Source: Elusimicrobiota bacterium (GTDB taxonomy: Bacteria > Elusimicrobiota > Elusimicrobia > UBA1565). From it: DNA of 64,000 bases. Both the position numbers and the translations under genes were made by a program. Below the pieces are notes generated by a model, which was not told the origin of the DNA, ran no database searches, and saw only the letters and a list, made by a program, of their open reading frames with translations. Below are positions 7,347-22,837 of the stretch, in pieces (positions within the stretch are counted from its first letter, which is position 1; each line of letters begins with the position of its first letter). The stretch is from positions 1 through 64,000 of the forward strand of contig JBAZVI010000011.1 in NCBI GenBank assembly GCA_041660925.1. The letters are read 5' to 3'.

Positions 7347-7376
7347 GCCGAGAATCGCCGACGGGCGATTCTCGGC
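7347..7376. promoter_or_regulatory. Hairpin directly upstream of prfB
   Basis: A perfect 13-bp stem (7347-7359 with 7364-7376) with a GACG loop, five bases upstream of the prfB start on the minus strand. It occupies the place of a ribosome-binding site. It belongs to the GAATC/GATTC-armed hairpins seen at gene ends elsewhere in the window. Confidence 0.55.
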
Positions 7377-7430
7377 GGGGTTAAGATAAATCGGTCCCGG
7401 CGTCCGGCATGGCTTCATAAGGCCTCAAGT

Positions 7431-8995
7431 CTACTTTTTCTTAGACCCCGCTGGGAATCTGCCGCGCAGATTCCCAGCACGCAGGAGGAGGACCGCCGAG
7501 AGCAGTCCGCAGAGGGCGCCGAAGAGGTCCCCGTGGCGGGCGTAGAAGGACCCTCCCGGGAAAGGGTCCCGCGCGGGCAGGCGGAAGTCGAGGCGGTCGG
7601 CTCGCAGCAGCTCCGTGCGCGCGAGCGTGACGCCCCAGGGGTCGATGACGCCGGAGACCCCCGTGTTCGCCGCGCGCAGGACCAGGGCGCGGTTCTCGAC
7701 GGCCCGGAAGACGTTGACCCCGAAGTGCTGCGGCGGGCCCCAGGTGTCCCTGTACCAGCCGTCGTTGGTGAGGTTCGCCAGGACCCGGGCGCCTCGGGCG
7801 GCGTCGCCCCGGGGCCAGCGCGGGAACATCGCCTCGTAGCAGATGCTGGCCGCGAGCGGGCCGAGCCGCGTCGCGAGCAGCGGCTGCACCGCCGGCCCCG
7901 CCGTGAAGTCCCCGAGCTGGGCGAGGATGCCGACGAAGGGCTCGAGGCGGCGGCGCAGGGGCACGTACTCGCCGAAGGGCACGAGCTCGCGCTTGTGATA
8001 GATCCCCGCGACCTTCCCCCCCTCGTCGAGGAGCACCGCCGAGTTGCGCGGGCCGCCGCCGAGCATCGTCACGCTGCCCACGAGCATCGGGCCCGCCCGC
8101 TTCGCCCAGCCCGAGACCCACGAGAGGTTCTCGGGTTCGTCGAGCCAGCCCGGCAGCGCGGACTCCGGCCAGAGCACGAGGTCGGCCTTGCCCGTGCGCG
8201 AGCGGGAGAGCAGGGCGTCGATGCCGGAGCGGATCTCGGAGACGAAGCGCTCGTCCCATTTGCGGTACTGGTCGACGTTCGGCTGAAGGATCTCCACGCG
8301 CGGCCCTTCCGCGTCGACGCGGCGCGAAGAGAGGGAGCCGGCGCCGTAGCCCCACCAGAGCGCGAGCAGCAGCCCCGCGGCGGCGGCCGACCCCCGCGTC
8401 CCTCGCGCGGGCGGCCCGCGACGCAGCAGTTCCAGCAGACAGCCGTTGACGAGCAGGATGAGGAAGCTCAGGGCGTGCGGACCGGCCCAGGCGGAGCCCT
8501 GCAGGAGCGGCAGGTGCCGCCACTGGGTGTAGGCCAGCACGTCCACGCCGAGCCGCGGCCCGCCCCAGCGCGCCGAAAGCGACTCGAGGGCCGCCCACAA
8601 GGCCGCCCAGGCCCACGGGCGGGCCCAGCCGGGGAGCCCCGCCGCCGCGGGGCGCGCGAGGAGCGCGAAGAGGCCGGCGTTGAGCCCGAGGATGGACGCG
8701 AGGGTCGCCCAGGCGAGGAGCGCGACGGGGACGGGGACCAGGGCGAAGCGGCAGGTCAGGTAGATCCAGTGCAGGACGACGGCGTGGAAGGCCGCCCCGT
8801 ACGCCCAGCCGAGCAGGAGGCGCCGCCCGGGCCGCGGCTCCTCGGGTGCCGCCGCGAGCATGAGCGCGGGGACGAACCACGCCAGGACGGTGAGTCCGGG
8901 CTTCGGAAGGGCGAGCGCGAGCAGCGCGCCGGCCGCCGCGCAGGCGGCGGCCGGGCATCTTTTGCTTGCGGTAGAAATTCCGCGCAGCGGAATCT

Positions 8996-9011
<16 letters not shown>
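7431..9011 (-). CDS. lnt: Apolipoprotein N-acyltransferase
   Basis: 526 residues. Lnt adds the third acyl chain to outer-membrane lipoproteins in the inner membrane. The N-terminal half has several membrane helices; the C-terminal half is a nitrilase-like domain with the catalytic triad E283 (WPESALPG), K340 (YHKRELVPFGEY) and C391 (ICYEAMFP). The ATG overlaps the secA stop by 16 bases, implying coupling. Two palindromes lie inside the reading frame, one over codons 5-14 and one over the last codons. A later start is not available in frame as ATG. Presence of Lnt supports a diderm cell. Confidence 0.93.
7450..7478. repeat. In-frame palindrome near the lnt 3' end
   Basis: A perfect 13-bp inverted repeat (7450-7462 with 7466-7478, loop CGC) lies inside the last codons of lnt and encodes AGNLRGRFPAG. 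Its arms carry GGGAATC/GATTCCC, like the hairpins at other gene ends. Confidence 0.6.
8971..8999. repeat. Palindrome spanning the secA stop and the lnt start region
   Basis: A 13-bp inverted repeat with one mismatch (8971-8983 with 8987-8999, loop GCA). The secA stop codon (8996-8998) lies within one arm, and lnt codons 5-14 read through it as VEIPLRGIST. Related in design to the palindrome at 7450-7478. Confidence 0.6.
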
Positions 9012-11671
<2,660 letters not shown>

Positions 11672-11726
11672 GGGGGCGGTACCGACGGGATTCTACCTTT
11701 TAACGGGCCTGTTCGGCAGGAGCGAG

Positions 11727-12089
11727 TCAGGGCCGCGCGGAGAGCCGCCGGGCGATGAGCTCGCGCAGATGGTCCATGCTGAAGGGCTTGCAGACGTACT
11801 CGCAGGCGCCGCGGCGCATCGCCTCGCGCGCCATCTCCAGCTGGTCGTTGGCGCTGAGCATGACGATGAGGGCCTTCGGGGACGCCCTGAGCAGCTCGCC
11901 GAGCAGTTCCACGCCGTTGCCGTCGGGGAGCTCGATGTCGAGCAGGGTCAGGTCGGGTTTCTTCTTCGCGAACAGGTCCCGGCCGCCGGCCAGGTCCTTC
12001 GCGCAGAGCACCCGGAAATCCTTGGCGAACGCGGCGCAGAGGAGGCGGCCGAGCTCTTCGTTGTCGTCGATGAGGAGGATCTTCTTCAC
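11727..12089 (-). CDS. Single-domain response regulator
   Basis: 120 residues, a receiver domain and nothing else. Acidic pocket D8/D9, phosphoacceptor D51 (LLDIELPDGNG), the Ser of MLSAND and the Lys of CKPF are in the expected places. The start is GTG at 12089, giving the usual MKKILLIDD. A lone receiver usually relays phosphate to another protein. The partner is not evident; the hybrid kinase at 16938-21485 is a candidate only by proximity. Confidence 0.9.
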   Translation of the reverse strand: MKKILLIDDNEELGRLLCAAFAKDFRVLCAKDLAGGRDLFAKKKPDLTLLDIELPDGNGVELLGELLRASPKALIVMLSANDQLEMAREAMRRGACEYVCKPFSMDHLRELIARRLSARP

Positions 12090-12112
12090 GCGCGGGAGTC
12101 CTATGGACCGAT

Positions 12113-12118
12113 ACTATA
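12113..12118 (-). promoter_or_regulatory. -10 box for the response regulator
   Basis: TATAGT on the minus strand (within GATTATAGTATCG), 23 bases before the GTG start. A short GGTCC-ATA-GGACT near-palindrome lies between it and the start. No clear -35. Confidence 0.45.
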
Positions 12119-12135
12119 ATCCCGGCGGGCGGGAA

Positions 12136-13836
12136 TCAAGAGGGGCGCGACGGAGGACTCGGCGGCTCCTGAGCGCTCCGCGCGGAGAGGTCGCGCAGGA
12201 GCGTCTCGTGCCCGTGCAGGGACTCCTTGAGCAGGCGGACGAGCTGGGCGGAGAGGGCGTCGAACTTCCCGGAGAGCCCGCGAAGCTCGCGCTCGGCGCG
12301 GGAGAGGGACTGCTCGTCGCGCTCCGTCAGCGCCCGCAGCTCCCCGGCCAGCGGGGCGAGGCCGCGCTGGAGGCGCACGACGGCGTCCCGGAGCGGCTCG
12401 AACGCCTCGGAGAGCAGGGACTCGTCGCGGCCTCGCAGCGCCTTCCACGCGGCATCCATGCGCTCTCCCAGGACGTCGAAGCCCCCGCGCATCCCCTCGA
12501 GAGCCGCGCCGAGCGCGCGGACGTCCTCACCGCGCGCCGAAGCGCCGACGGCGCCCTCGAGCGTCTTCAAGTCTCCGGCCAGGCCGCCGAAGGCGTCCTT
12601 GAGCTGGTCGCCCGTGAGGACCCGGGCCTTCAGGGCGTCGAGCTCTCCGGAGAGCACCCCCACGACCTCCTTGAGCTCGCCGAAGACGGCCGGAGAGACG
12701 TCGTCGCGGATGCGTCCGAGGGTCTCGAGCGTCTTGCCGAGCGAGGAATTGAAGGACGCGAGCTCGTTGGAGAAGAAGCGCATGTCGTCCTTGAGCGCGA
12801 TCGTCTCGCGCTGGGCGCCGGTCGCGGCCAGACGGGCCGACTCCGAGGTCGTCATGATGCTCTGGAGGATGGGACGGAAGGCCTCGACGCGCTCGGAGAG
12901 CTCGAGGAGCGCCTTGGAGGTGCGCTCCGAGGCCTCGGAGGCGGCCGCGGCCGCCTGCGGACCCGCGGCCTGCGCCGCCTCGCGCGCCGCCGAGCACGCG
13001 GCCGCGTTCTCGGCCAGCGCCTCGCGCAGGGAGGCGACGGCGGACTCGAAGCGCTCGACGCGCGCGGCCTCCACCTCGGCCCGGTCCCGCGCCGCCGCTT
13101 CGAGCCGCTCCAACCGCTCCGCGAAGGAGGCCTGGACCGTCTGCAGGACGTCGCCGGAGCGCGCGGAGCTCTCCGCGAAGGCCTTCGAGACGCCCGCGAC
13201 CTCCGAGCGCACGAGCGCGCGCAGTTCGGCGCTCAAGGACTCGCTCGCCGAGCCCTGCTCCCGGCCCAGCCCGGCGAGGAGCTCCGAGAGCTCGGAGCGC
13301 ATCGCCGCGCGGGTGCTCTCCGCGGAGCCTCGCAGCTCGTCGACGAGCGCCTCGGAGCGGCCCTGGGAGTCGAGAAGGCGCACGCTCAGCGCGGCCAGGC
13401 CGCGCTCGAGCCGGTCCTCGAGCTCCCGATAGTTCTTGTCGACGGAGTCCCGCGCCGCCTTGAGCAGCGCCTCCGCGAACTCGCGCATGTCGGCGCGCGC
13501 CTGAGCGGCGAGGTCGCGGCCCGAACGGTGGGCCGCGTCGAGGGAGTCGGCGATCTCGCGGCGCATCCCCTCGCGCAGATCGGCGGCCGTCGCGCGGGCG
13601 GCGGCGCGGACGGCGTCGGCGACGGCCGCTCCGCTCTCCTCGCGCCGCAGGCCCTGTTCGAGCCGGGCGACCTCCTCCGAGACCAGGAGCAGGCCGCGCT
13701 CGACGCCCGCGCGCGTCCCTTCGAGAGCCGTGAAGACGCCCGCGCGCTCGAAAGCCGCCGCGATGGCGGCGGCGAGGGCGTCGCGCGAGGCGTCCGCGCG
13801 GCCGCCGTCCGGACCGGGGTCGGGTTCCTGCTCCAT
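12136..13836 (-). CDS. Long coiled-coil protein, function unknown
   Basis: 566 residues, almost entirely Ala/Glu/Arg/Leu/Ser helical sequence with heptad character and no signal peptide. ATG 13836 is chosen because GAGGGT precedes it and the stretch upstream does not look coding and overlaps a divergent promoter. The composition resembles apolipoprotein A/laminin-type or chemoreceptor-like coiled coils, but no methyl-accepting signature is seen. The tail is Pro/Ser-rich. It may have a scaffold or chromosome/cell-shape role; this is a guess. Convergent with nothing; the response regulator follows 47 bases downstream on the same strand. Confidence 0.7.
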   Translation of the reverse strand: MEQEPDPGPDGGRADASRDALAAAIAAAFERAGVFTALEGTRAGVERGLLLVSEEVARLEQGLRREESGAAVADAVRAAARATAADLREGMRREIADSLDAAHRSGRDLAAQARADMREFAEALLKAARDSVDKNYRELEDRLERGLAALSVRLLDSQGRSEALVDELRGSAESTRAAMRSELSELLAGLGREQGSASESLSAELRALVRSEVAGVSKAFAESSARSGDVLQTVQASFAERLERLEAAARDRAEVEAARVERFESAVASLREALAENAAACSAAREAAQAAGPQAAAAASEASERTSKALLELSERVEAFRPILQSIMTTSESARLAATGAQRETIALKDDMRFFSNELASFNSSLGKTLETLGRIRDDVSPAVFGELKEVVGVLSGELDALKARVLTGDQLKDAFGGLAGDLKTLEGAVGASARGEDVRALGAALEGMRGGFDVLGERMDAAWKALRGRDESLLSEAFEPLRDAVVRLQRGLAPLAGELRALTERDEQSLSRAERELRGLSGKFDALSAQLVRLLKESLHGHETLLRDLSARSAQEPPSPPSRPS

Positions 13837-13888
13837 ACCCTCATAGTCTATAGGGAATTCATGTAGGAAATATTTCAAGCCGCCGTCC

Positions 13889-13918
13889 TTGAAATGCTCC
13901 CCGGCGTTGCCGTATAGT
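13889..13918 (+). promoter_or_regulatory. Sigma-70-like promoter of the TPR gene
   Basis: TTGAAA (13889-13894), 18 bp, TATAGT (13913-13918). Only six bases separate the -10 box from ATG 13925, so the mRNA is predicted to be leaderless. A divergent promoter for the coiled-coil gene is likely in the same 90-bp gap. Confidence 0.7.
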
Positions 13919-13924
13919 GTGGAC

Positions 13925-15673
13925 ATGCCCCTCGTCCTCGCCCTGCTGCTCGCGCTCGCGCCGGCGGCCGCCTCCGCCTTCGAGTTCCCCCTCACGCGCA
14001 TGCAGCGGGTCAGCAAGCTCGTCGACGAGGGCTACGAGTCCCTCCAGCGCGGCGACTACCTCCGCGCCGCCGAGACCTGCGCCCGCGCGCTCGAGCTGCG
14101 CGGCGACTATGCGCCGGCCTATCTCTGCCGCAGCGAGGCCCGGCTCAAGAACGGCGACCCGGACGCCGACAAGGACGCGATGCAGGCCCTCCTCCTCGAC
14201 CCGAAGAGCGGCGACGCCTACCGCGTCCTCGGCCTCTACGAGTTCGAGTCCGGCCGGGTCGACGAAGCCATCAAGCACTTCGACCGCGCGCTGGAGCGCT
14301 CGAAGCTGCGGCCCGACGAGGTCCCCAACGTCTACTACTATCGCGCCCGCGCCAAGCTCAAGCTCGGGAATCTCGACGACGCGCTCAAGGACGCCGACCG
14401 CGGGATGGCCATCCTCGTGGGCATCTCGGGGAACTATTCCGACTGGAGCTTCTACTCCCTGCGCGCCGAGATCCGGCGCAAGCTCGGGCGCACGAAGGAG
14501 GCCGACGAGGACGAGGGGAAGGTCCTGACGCTCCTCGACGAACGCATGCGCCGTCGTCCCCGCGAAGCCACCGAGCTCATGCGCATGAAGGCCGAGTCGC
14601 ACGCGCTCCTGCGCGACTACGACTCCGCGGCCAAGGACTACGCGGACATCCTCGCCAAGGGGCAGGGCGGGTCCGGAGACCGCCTCGAGCGCGCCGACGC
14701 GCTCATCAGCGCGGAGCGCCATGAGGAGGCCGTCTCGGAGCTCACGGGGCTGCTCGCCCGCGACCCGAAGAACGCGCGCGCGCTCAAGCTGCGCGGCTAC
14801 GCGCTCATCCGCCTCAACAAGCAGGCCGACGCGCTCCTGGACCTCGACGAGGCGCTCAAGCTCCGGCCCAAGGACGCGGCGACGCTCAGCTACCGCGCCA
14901 TCGCCCGCCTCGACCTCGAGGACTTCAAGGGCGCGCTCGCCGACATCGGCGCCGCCCAGGTCCTTCTTCCCGCCGAGGCCGACGCGCTCGAGGCCCGCAA
15001 GGCCTTCGCCTACGCGCGCATCGGCCGCTACGAGGACGCGATGGCCGCCTCGGCCAAGGCGCTCAAGCGCAACCCGGAGAGCTACTCCGCGAACATCGCC
15101 CGCGCGCGCGCCGCGACCGCCCTCGGCCGCTGCGCGGAGGCGCTCCCCGCCGTCGACTGGCTCATCGAGAAGGTCCCGCAGTCCGGAGAGTACCGCGCGC
15201 TCCGCGCCGACTGCACCTGCGGCGGCGACGGCCGGGCCGTCCCGGCGGCGCGCCCCGGCGCGTCCTGTCTCGTCGATTCCGAGAAGGCGGCGGCGCTCTC
15301 TCCCGACTCGGGCGTCTACGCGCTGGACCTCGCGCGCCGCCACCGCCGCTGGCTCGACGACCTCCCCCTGAGAGCGGACGAGGCCGAACTGCGCCGCTCG
15401 GTGCGCTTCTTCGAGCGCGCCGCCGAGCTCAGCCCCCTCGACGCGGCCGACCTCCTCCTCTACGGCCGCACCCTCCACGAACTCGCCCGGACGCCCGGCC
15501 TCCCGGACGAGGAGAGCGCGAAGCTCGGCACGCGCGCCCTCGACGCCTGCCGCTCCGCGCTCAAGGAGCGGCCGAGGGACAAGCGCCTGCGCCGGCTCTG
15601 CGACGAGCTCGACGCCTCCTCCCCGCGCCCGAAGACGGCGCAGAAGACGGACCTCTCCCCGAAGAAGAAGTAA
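13925..15673 (+). CDS. Exported TPR-repeat protein
   Basis: 582 residues. The signal peptide is MPLVLALLLALAPAAASA. The mature part is a chain of about ten tetratricopeptide repeats (for example DYLRAAETCARALELRGDYA, and ADALLDLDEALKLRPKDAAT further on). A cysteine pair (CTCGG) sits between repeats near residue 430. A Lys-rich tail ends the protein. TPR proteins scaffold protein complexes, here presumably in the periplasm or outer membrane. The start is fixed by the signal peptide and by the promoter just upstream. Confidence 0.8.
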   Translation: MPLVLALLLALAPAAASAFEFPLTRMQRVSKLVDEGYESLQRGDYLRAAETCARALELRGDYAPAYLCRSEARLKNGDPDADKDAMQALLLDPKSGDAYRVLGLYEFESGRVDEAIKHFDRALERSKLRPDEVPNVYYYRARAKLKLGNLDDALKDADRGMAILVGISGNYSDWSFYSLRAEIRRKLGRTKEADEDEGKVLTLLDERMRRRPREATELMRMKAESHALLRDYDSAAKDYADILAKGQGGSGDRLERADALISAERHEEAVSELTGLLARDPKNARALKLRGYALIRLNKQADALLDLDEALKLRPKDAATLSYRAIARLDLEDFKGALADIGAAQVLLPAEADALEARKAFAYARIGRYEDAMAASAKALKRNPESYSANIARARAATALGRCAEALPAVDWLIEKVPQSGEYRALRADCTCGGDGRAVPAARPGASCLVDSEKAAALSPDSGVYALDLARRHRRWLDDLPLRADEAELRRSVRFFERAAELSPLDAADLLLYGRTLHELARTPGLPDEESAKLGTRALDACRSALKERPRDKRLRRLCDELDASSPRPKTAQKTDLSPKKK

Positions 15674-15691
15674 GGGCGTTCCTGGCAGGGA

Positions 15692-16288
15692 CTATTCGGC
15701 TGGGCAGATCCCCGGCTGCTGGATGTAGTTCTCGCGGAACCAGGTCTGGTGCTCGATGGCGATGGCCTCGGCGCCGAAGTCCTCGCCGAGGTCGCGTTCC
15801 GTGTAGCCCTTGTAGCGGACCTGCAGGTAGTGGACGAACTCGTGCGCGAGGGAATCGTCGATGGCGCGCTTCATGCGCTCGTAGTAGGACGCATCGTCGA
15901 TGAGATAGACCTCGTTGCGCGCCACGACGAAGACGTTCATGACCTGGGGCGGCCGCTGACCCCACTGCGGCTCGACGGCGTCCTGGAAGCTCCGCAGGTC
16001 GGTGCGGCTCTCGAAATGGACGGACGGGAGCGGGACCTCCGCGCGCAGCTTCACGTTCATCTGCCGCGCCACGGCGCGCAGGATGCAGAGCGGCTCATAG
16101 CGCAAGGTCGCCGGCGACCGCGCGGGCTTCTTCGCGGCGGCCTTCTTCGCCGCGGCCTGGTCGAAGTCCTTCCTCAGGGAGACGGAGGCCTGGGAGACCG
16201 CGGCGTCGAAGTCCGCGGCCCGGGCGACCGCGGAGCAGAGGAAGGACAGGAGCGGGAGCGCGAGCAGGACGCGGGGAGGCCTCCTCAC
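15692..16288 (-). CDS. Exported HExxH metallopeptidase-like protein, paralogue 1
   Basis: 198 residues. GTG start at 16288 overlaps the TGA of the upstream gene as GTGA. A signal peptide (VLLALPLLSFLCSAVARAA) is followed by a globular domain with one HEFVH motif (H149, E150, H153) in SLAHEFVHYLQVRYKG, the shape of a zinc-metallopeptidase active-site helix. A possible third ligand is a Glu/His in the GAEAIAIEHQTWF segment. It is about 45 % identical by eye to the next gene, so the two are a tandem duplication. Family not recognised with certainty. Confidence 0.7.
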   Translation of the reverse strand: MRRPPRVLLALPLLSFLCSAVARAADFDAAVSQASVSLRKDFDQAAAKKAAAKKPARSPATLRYEPLCILRAVARQMNVKLRAEVPLPSVHFESRTDLRSFQDAVEPQWGQRPPQVMNVFVVARNEVYLIDDASYYERMKRAIDDSLAHEFVHYLQVRYKGYTERDLGEDFGAEAIAIEHQTWFRENYIQQPGICPAE

Positions 16289-16866
16289 GAGCAGGTCCCC
16301 GGCCGCGCGATGTAGTTCTCCCGGAACCAGAACTGGACGGCGACCGCGCCGCTCTCGAGCGCGTCGCCGTCGTCGCGGGCGAAATCGGCGCCCTGATAGC
16401 GCACCTGGATGTAGTGGGCGAACTCGTGCGCGAGGGAGTCGTCGAGGGCGCGGCCATGCATGCCGTAAAGAGCCGCGTCGTCGTTGAGGTAGATCTCGTT
16501 GTTCTTGAGGACATAGACGTTGAGGAAGGCCTCGGGCCGCATGTTCCACTGCGGCTCGACGGCATCCTGGAACCGGGCCAGGGGAGTGCGGCTGCCGAGA
16601 AAGACCGCCGGCACGGGGACCTCCGCGCGCAGCGTCACCCCCATCTTCCCCGCCACCGCGCGCAGGATGCAGGCTTCGTCGTAGCGCAGGAGGGCGGGAG
16701 CCGCTTTCGCCGACCCGGCGCGCGCGTCGAAGGAGGCCTTCAGATCGGCGCCGGCGCCGGCGACGACGGCTTCGAAGTCCGGCGCCGCCCTCCCGGTCGA
16801 GGCGCAGACGGAGAGCAGGAGGAGTGCTCTCACGGCGAGCGTTTTCACGGCCTTGGAGGCGTCCAT
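16285..16866 (-). CDS. Exported HExxH metallopeptidase-like protein, paralogue 2
   Basis: 193 residues with a signal peptide (about 1-27). It shares with its neighbour the motifs CILRAVA, LRAEVPVPAV, FQDAVEPQW, the HEFAH helix (H147) and the ending FWFRENYI-x-x-PG-x-C. The final cysteine near the C-terminus is conserved in both. A TATCCT box six bases before ATG 16866 predicts a leaderless message, and a GGGTCC-AT-GGACCC palindrome lies upstream. The first gene of the pair. Confidence 0.7.
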   Translation of the reverse strand: MDASKAVKTLAVRALLLLSVCASTGRAAPDFEAVVAGAGADLKASFDARAGSAKAAPALLRYDEACILRAVAGKMGVTLRAEVPVPAVFLGSRTPLARFQDAVEPQWNMRPEAFLNVYVLKNNEIYLNDDAALYGMHGRALDDSLAHEFAHYIQVRYQGADFARDDGDALESGAVAVQFWFRENYIARPGTCS

Positions 16867-16901
16867 GACGATAGGATAGCCCGCGAGGGGTGCGGCATCC
16901 G

Positions 16902-16915
16902 GGGTCCATGGACCC
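16902..16915. promoter_or_regulatory. GGTCC-NN-GGACC palindrome upstream of the HExxH pair
   Basis: A 14-bp palindrome, GGGTCCATGGACCC, centred about 42 bases before ATG 16866 and thus near position -42 of the predicted leaderless transcript. Similar palindromes occur before the exported-protein genes at 29385 and 53118. It might be an activator site; this is inference. Confidence 0.35.
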
Positions 16916-16937
16916 GACGAGGTCTAGGCCCTAGGGC

Positions 16938-21485
<4,548 letters not shown>

Positions 21486-21545
21486 ATCGCGCGCGCTATG
21501 GAATATACCCTAAATTGCTAGACTTGGCACGACGATTTTCATCCC

Positions 21546-22837
21546 ATGAAAGGACCCTCCATCGGCGTCGCAGTGGCCGGTCTCGGCAATGTCGGCCGCG
21601 AGGTCGCGCGCCTGCTCCTCGCGCGTCGCGCGTCCTTCCGGGCCGCCCTCGGCGCCGACCTGCGCCTCGCGGCCGTCTGCGACCGCCGCGCCGCCGCCGA
21701 GGCCCGCCGCCTCGGCCTTCCCTCCTCGGTGCGCCGGACCGCCGATTGGCGCGAGCTCCTCGGGGACCCCTCCGTGGGCGTCGTCGTCGAGCTCTTCGGC
21801 GGCGGCTCGGCCGCCCGCTCGCTCGCCCTCGCCGCCCTGCGCTCGGGACGGCGGCTCGTGACGGCGAACAAGCTGCTCGTCTCGGAGCGCTGGCCCGAGC
21901 TCGCGCGCGCCGCCGGAGGCCCGGGGCGCCTCTACTACGAGGCCTCGGTCGCGGGCGCCATCCCCGTCCTGCAGGCCCTGCGCGAGGGCCTCGCCGCCGA
22001 CCGCATCCTCTCCCTGCGCGGCATCCTCAACGGCACCACGAACTTCGTCCTCACCGAGATGATCCACGGCGGGAAGACGCTGCCGGAGGCGCTGGCCCGG
22101 GCGCGGGCCCTCGGCCTGGCGGAGCGCGACGCCTCCCTCGACCTCGGCGGCCACGACGCGGCGCACAAGCTCTCGGTGCTGGCCTCCACGGTCGCGGGCC
22201 GCTGGCTCCCCCCGCGCCTCATCGAACGCGCGGGCATCGAGGCCCTGGAGCCGCGCGACATCCGCTTCGCCCTCGACAAGCTCGGACGCACCCCGCGCCT
22301 CGTCGGGACCCTGGTCTTCGACGGCGGGCGCGTCGAGGCCGGCGTCGGCCCCGCGCTGGTCCCCCTGCGCCATCCGCTCGCGGGCGTCCACGGCGCCACA
22401 ACGCCGTCCTCGTCGACGCGGACCCGGCCGGCGACCTCATGTTCTACGGGCTCGGCGCCGGCCCCGGCCCGGCGGCGAGCGCGACCCTCGGCGACGTCCT
22501 GAGCGCGGCGCGCGACGTCCTGGCCCCCGCCCGGCGCCCCGTCCAGCCCTCCCCGGCCGGCGCGGAGCTGAGCATCCGGGCGTCCGCCCCGGCCTCCCAC
22601 TACCTGCGCCTGCGCCTCGCCGACCGGCCCGGCGCCCTCGCCGCGCTCGCCGGCGCCCTCGCCCGCGGCCGCGTCTCCATCGCGCAGATCCACCAGGAAC
22701 GCCCCTGCGGCGGCGCCGCCGCGGTCATGCTCGTCACCCACCCGCTCTGCGCGCGTGCGATGCGCGCCGCGCTCGCCGCCGTCGCGCGGCTCGGCGCCGC
22801 CCGCGGCCGTCCCTTCTGCATGAGGCTGCTGGATTGA
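21546..22837 (+). pseudogene. hom: Homoserine dehydrogenase, frameshifted
   Basis: Homoserine dehydrogenase reduces aspartate semialdehyde to homoserine. The first frame (21546 to about 22396) holds the NAD(P)-binding GLGNVG motif, VTANK and LRGILNGTTNFVL. After VPLRHPLAGVHG the match jumps to another frame, which continues with HNAVLVDADPAGDLMFYG and a C-terminal ACT domain to TGA 22837. Loss of a single base near 22396-22401 explains it; both parts together give the normal length of about 430 residues. It could be a sequencing or assembly error, a true mutation, or less likely recoding. Downstream thrC starts in the hom stop (TTGA). Confidence 0.85.
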
